Under the pieces are notes generated by a model, which saw only the letters and a list, made by a program, of their open reading frames with translations, was not told where the DNA came from and ran no database searches. The translations under genes and the position numbers were made by a program. 64,000 nt of DNA from the NCBI GenBank assembly GCA_958450325.1, contig OY288243.1, positions 49,988,878 through 50,052,877 of the forward strand. The letters are read 5' to 3'. Each line of letters starts with the position of its first letter. Position 1 is the first letter of the stretch. The stretch is from Agrostemma githago. Its lineage: Eukaryota > Streptophyta > Magnoliopsida > Caryophyllales > Caryophyllaceae. Positions 60,388 through 64,000 of the stretch are shown here, piece after piece.

Positions 60388-60536
60388 TTCTTTATTTTTT
60401 CCTTAAAATGTGAGTGAGTTTGCTTTAGACTCGTTTATGCCAACTATCTATGCGAACTGATTTTTTGTTTTGTTGTTGTTGTTGTTGTTTTTTATCTCCC
60501 CCTAAGTCGGAGGTCGGGACGTGGTTTCCGGGGTGT

Positions 60537-62166
60537 TTATGGGTAGTATCGTTTGAGTTGACCATATTGGTCGGGGTTGAGAACTCTTGACCATCCAGGT
60601 CGGTAAGGATCACGGCACCCCCCGAGAGTATTTTCTTAACGAGGTAGGGGCCCGCCCAGTTTGGTTTGAATTTCCCTCTAGGGTCGACGCGAAGGGGTGC
60701 TCTAATGGATTTGATCACTAAATTTCCCTCGTGTATGTTTCGAGATTTCACTCGCTTGTTAAATGCTCGTTGGATGCGTTGTTGGTAGGCATGCACGTTG
60801 GATAAGGCATGTATCCTACGTTCATCTAGAAGTACTAGCTCGTCGTATCGTTTTTGGTTCCACTCTTCCTTAGGGATACCACTTTCGGCTAATATTCTTA
60901 GTGATGGTATTTCTAGCTCTATTGGTTGGACGACTTCGAAACCGTAGGTTAGGTAATATGGCGTGGCTCCGGTGGGTGTTCTATAGGATGATCGGTATCC
61001 CCATAAGGCGAAGGGGATTTTGTTCGGCCAATCTCGGTAGTTGTCCATCATTTTCTTAAGGATGGTGGTGATGGTTTTGTTGGCTGCTTCTACGGCCCCG
61101 TTGGTTTGCGGTCTGTAGGGTGAAGATTTGTGTCTTTGGATTTTGTATTTGTCTAGGAGTTTTTGGGTATCTGCCCTGAAGTGAGCCCCCTAGTCGCTAA
61201 TGATTTCATAAGGTATACCGTAACGGCATATGATGTTGTTTTGCAAGAATTTGACTACTTGTTTTGAGGTTAGTACGGTGTAAGAGGCAGCTTCAACCCA
61301 TTTGGTGAAGTAATCTACGGCCACTAAAATAAAGCAATGTCCGTCTGTACCGGATGGGTGTACTTTCCCTATGATGTCTATTCCCCAAGTAGAGAAGGGC
61401 TAGGGTGTGGCTATAGTGTGTAGAGGATAAGGAGGTAGGTGTTGGATGTTCGCGAATATTTGGCAATTATGGCAGTGCCGAACGTGACGTCGATAGTCTG
61501 TCTCTAGGGTAATCCAGTAATAACCTAGTCTCATTATTTTTCGGGCTAGTAGGTGTGCACTCATGTCGGGTCCGCACTCTCCGTCATGTACCTCTTCCAT
61601 GACTCTCTGTGATTGGTCTTTGTTTATGCATCTAAGGAGGACTCCTTGCGGGGTTCGTTTGTATAGCAGGCCTTGATTCAGGACATAATGGGTGGCTTGT
61701 ATTCGTAGGGCTCTTTTTTTTTTAGCATTAGTGTCAGGTGGATAAGACCCACGGGTTTTAAAGTCTAGGATGGCTTTATACCAAGGTTCTTCGGTGGCGT
61801 CGTCCGTTTCGAGGTTGTGGATGTCGGCTGGTTGTTCGCTTCTTTCTACACAGATAGGCATGGAGAAGAGGTGATCGGGCATGTTTATTAACGAGGCTAG
61901 TTTGGATAATGCATCAGCGAATTGGTTCTCTTCGTGGGGTATGTGTATGAAGTCGATTTCGGTGAATTTCTTAGACATTTGTTCTATTTTATCGTGGTAC
62001 GGGGTTAGGATTTTGCTATAAACCTTCCAATTACCTGTGGCTTGGTTGACTACTAAGGATGAATCTTCATGTACCTTAAGATTTTTTATTCCTAGAGATA
62101 TGGCTGTCCTTGGACCTGTTAGGCAGGTCTCGTATAGGGTTGCGTTGGGAAAGTTTAGTTAGGTGG
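60537..62166 (-). pseudogene. pol: TE-D pol remnant: second RNase H end and integrase
   Basis: Starts inside the second RNase H (SLGIKNLKVHEDSSLVVNQ; later QFADALSKLASL), missing its first catalytic Asp segment. The integrase follows: HHCC finger, HCHNC, WGIDIIGK with Asp intact, ISD-GAHF and NGAVEAANK. Nonsense codons at 61400-61402 (where Trp is expected) and 61190-61192; a one-base loss near 60570 garbles the last residues, though the family stop is still visible at 60537. Confidence 0.88.
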
Positions 62167-62599
62167 AGGTTAGTTTGTTACGAGCTCATTGTTGTTCGGC
62201 GACGGGGTCGATGGTGGGCTAAGCTAGGGTTGTTTTTCTCGACTTCCTTATTAGCGTGAAGCTAAATGGGCCGTTCGTCGTAGCCCTTGCATTTTAGTTA
62301 GTTGTTGTCGATAATTGGCATAAAGTAGAGTCTTTAAGCATTTTAAAGTGGATTGTTGAAAGAAAGTTAAGCGATTGTCGAGGCATATTGTAGAAAAAGA
62401 TAAAGATGTCTTTTTTATTGATAATAGTAGACGGGTTTGATGCCCGTGATTTTGTTTGGGGGAGGTGGAGGACATGTTCCCCTGCACCTTCCCGGACTCA
62501 ATGGAATATAAGACAAGACATTTATTATTATTATTCTAGTCTAGGCCCCAAGACGAACTAGACTTTGACTAAGACCGGTCATGCCTCTAGAGGTACCTT
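62167..62599 (-). other. TE-D junction stretch between gag and RNase H pieces
   Basis: In an intact element about 3 kb of protease and RT would be here. I recognise neither; part may be decayed linker. Confidence 0.5.
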
Positions 62600-63168
62600 C
62601 GCTGGTTGGGCTCCCAGCGTTAACGCGGATCGCTCTCTTGGTACCTGGGGCCAGTTCTCCTCCGAAGACATCCTACGGGGACGTAGACACCTTTGTCAAT
62701 CAGGTCCTGTACTTCGTGCTTGAGTTCGATGCATACTTGGGTCTCATGCCCCCGACCTTGATGATACAGGCAGTAAGCATTCGGATTCCAACCTGCTTCC
62801 CTTTTTTCTATAGGTGGGCCCGGGGTAGGACCTACCGGTCATAGTAGCCAAGCCTCCTGCCGTTTCCGGAGGGCCTCATCATAAGATTCTCCCAGTTCGG
62901 TGAACTGCCTGAAGGGACGGTGGAGACTTGTAGGTTGGACAGGGCATGCGAGCCTGGCATACTCGACATATGGATCCCCACTAAGCACCAGTTCTCGACT
63001 TATCGGCCCTCCTTGGGGTTTCCTCTCGGGCCCTTCGAGAGTCTCAAGGCGACGTCTAACGTCGTCGATGGAGGAGGAAATCGATGACACTATCCCTAGT
63101 ATCCTATGGACCACGTTCATCAAGGCATTGAGCTGGTCGATGCTACCCTCATTGCTACTCGGCGCCAT
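62600..63168 (-). pseudogene. gag: TE-D gag remnant
   Basis: ATG 63168 opens a 109-codon frame with a coiled-coil-like N terminus (IVSSISSSIDDVRRRLETLE), then RQFTELGESYDEALR, which aligns with the end of the TE-A capsid region (FTDIGTTYVNALQR). The capsid core (WYYRLD part) is missing. A TGA at 62839-62841 is followed in frame by the knuckle CLYHQGRGHETQVC (62772-62731) and ELKHEVQDLID. The C-x2-H-x4-H-x4-C form is the same as in TE-A and TE-B. Confidence 0.75.
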
Positions 63169-64000
63169 TCCTAGTGAAAGAGAGGAGTATGAGGTTGGGA
63201 CTTACTGGGCGATTTAGGGACTCGAGGAATGCTTATGATTGAACGACACGGAGTTGAGACCCTTGACCCATGTGTGTGTGGTCACGCTTTAGGGATTCAA
63301 GTGCTTTAGACTCTGGGTGTACTTTTGCGAGACGCTTAATGAATTCTAGATCTTCGAGACGAGATGATTTGACGCAAACCTCGGAGGTGTGGTTTAAGGA
63401 GGACTTCTCGAAATGAGACGACCCAAAAATGTAAGACCTTGAGGAGAGATGATCCTAATAGCTAACATAGACAGTTAAACACACGGTTGTACGACGTAAG
63501 AGGTTGATCACGATCCCGGCTCAGGATCAAAAAAATTTGGATGTATGCTTCCTTCGAAAACGACCGGTTTTGCAAATTTTGAAAAGGATGATTTGTGAAA
63601 ATTATGATGGCGCGACGACATCGTATGTGGCGTGCGGGTGCGTTGCTATGTGTGTGCATCGGGAATGATGACGAAACGTAAGTATGTTTTTTTTCGAAAG
63701 GAGTGCATTTCTTTTAGGGGAACCAATTTTCTTTTTTTGAAAATAATTACGTGATGTTTTTATCGAAACTACTATTAATTAGTTAGTTCGATACTCGCGG
63801 GGTGCGTGATGTTCATGACAGAGTGTGATGACAGTCTCTTTGAAGGTGTGACTAAATCCTTAGTGCGGGACTTAGGTTGTGAATGATGTTTTTTTTTATA
63901 AAATTATTTGCTTTTTGAAAAGAATTTTTAAAACTAGTGACCCACGTTCGCCGGTTGTACTAGTTAGCACTAAACGGTGGGGGCGTGCAAAGTATTTTGA
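63169..64000 (-). other. TE-D leader (presumed)
   Basis: Upstream of the TE-D gag start; the primer site and 5' LTR are expected beyond 64000. No gene seen. Confidence 0.5.

Larger units (their letters stand above)
52570..64000 (-). mobile_element. TE-D: minus-strand relative of TE-C, 5' end outside window
   Basis: Reading right to left: gag piece (63168-62600), second RNase H and integrase (62166-60537), hairpin, tandem block, antisense gene 1, antisense gene 2 remnant, 3' UTR arrays, polypurine tract and 3' LTR. Left flank gaagg (52565-52569) is the target on this side. The same family as TE-C by LTR, antisense genes and arrays. It has lost the capsid core, protease and RT. Confidence 0.9.

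Overview
The window is repeat-dense plant nuclear DNA. I see no intact host gene. Almost all of it is nested transposable elements: four Ty3/gypsy LTR retrotransposons of the non-chromoviral Tat lineage (called TE-A, TE-B, TE-C and TE-D here; Retand-like in layout), two CACTA elements and a cluster of small inverted-repeat elements. The plant origin follows from the Tat polyprotein order with a second RNase H, the tRNA-Arg primer site, Stowaway, Mutator and Harbinger-type MITEs, and captured exons of plant genes. Which dicot this is I cannot say. A caryophyllid is possible, because Retand was described from Silene, but that is weak.

Layout. 1-14640: TE-A on the plus strand (5' LTR start cut off, PBS, gag-pol, a spliced antisense gene, PPT, 3' LTR). 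It sits inside an older minus-strand LTR (LTR-E, 14641-16256). 16257-16611: part of CACTA-1. At 16612 TE-C begins with only 32 bases of its 5' LTR, and that LTR is broken at 16644 by CACTA-2, which carries exon fragments of several plant genes. CACTA-2 is broken at 21913 by TE-B (plus strand). TE-B stops abruptly at about 34156 inside its antisense gene and is fused to the integrase of TE-C, which runs on to its 3' LTR at 46510. The five bases before 16612 and after 46510 are the same (gttag). So 16612-46510 is one TE-C insertion with later nested insertions and a large internal deletion, and CACTA-1 resumes at 46511 and ends at 46701. 46702-52569 is AT-rich DNA full of MITEs, one of which carries a GRF-type zinc-finger reading frame. 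52570-64000 is TE-D, of the same family as TE-C but on the minus strand, running out of the window.

How the parts work together. In each retrotransposon the plus-sense gag-pol codes for capsid, protease, reverse transcriptase, two RNase H domains and integrase. All four copies carry stops, frameshifts or deletions and look unable to move by themselves. Downstream of pol every element has one antisense spliced gene (two in the TE-C/TE-D family, the second with a plant mobile domain). Where the upstream region survives, the antisense gene has its own TATA box. Between the converging pol and antisense genes lies a short hairpin kept in all four elements with compensating base changes. It is the most interesting unexplained signal in the window. 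Tandem arrays between the antisense genes and the 3' LTR differ from copy to copy.
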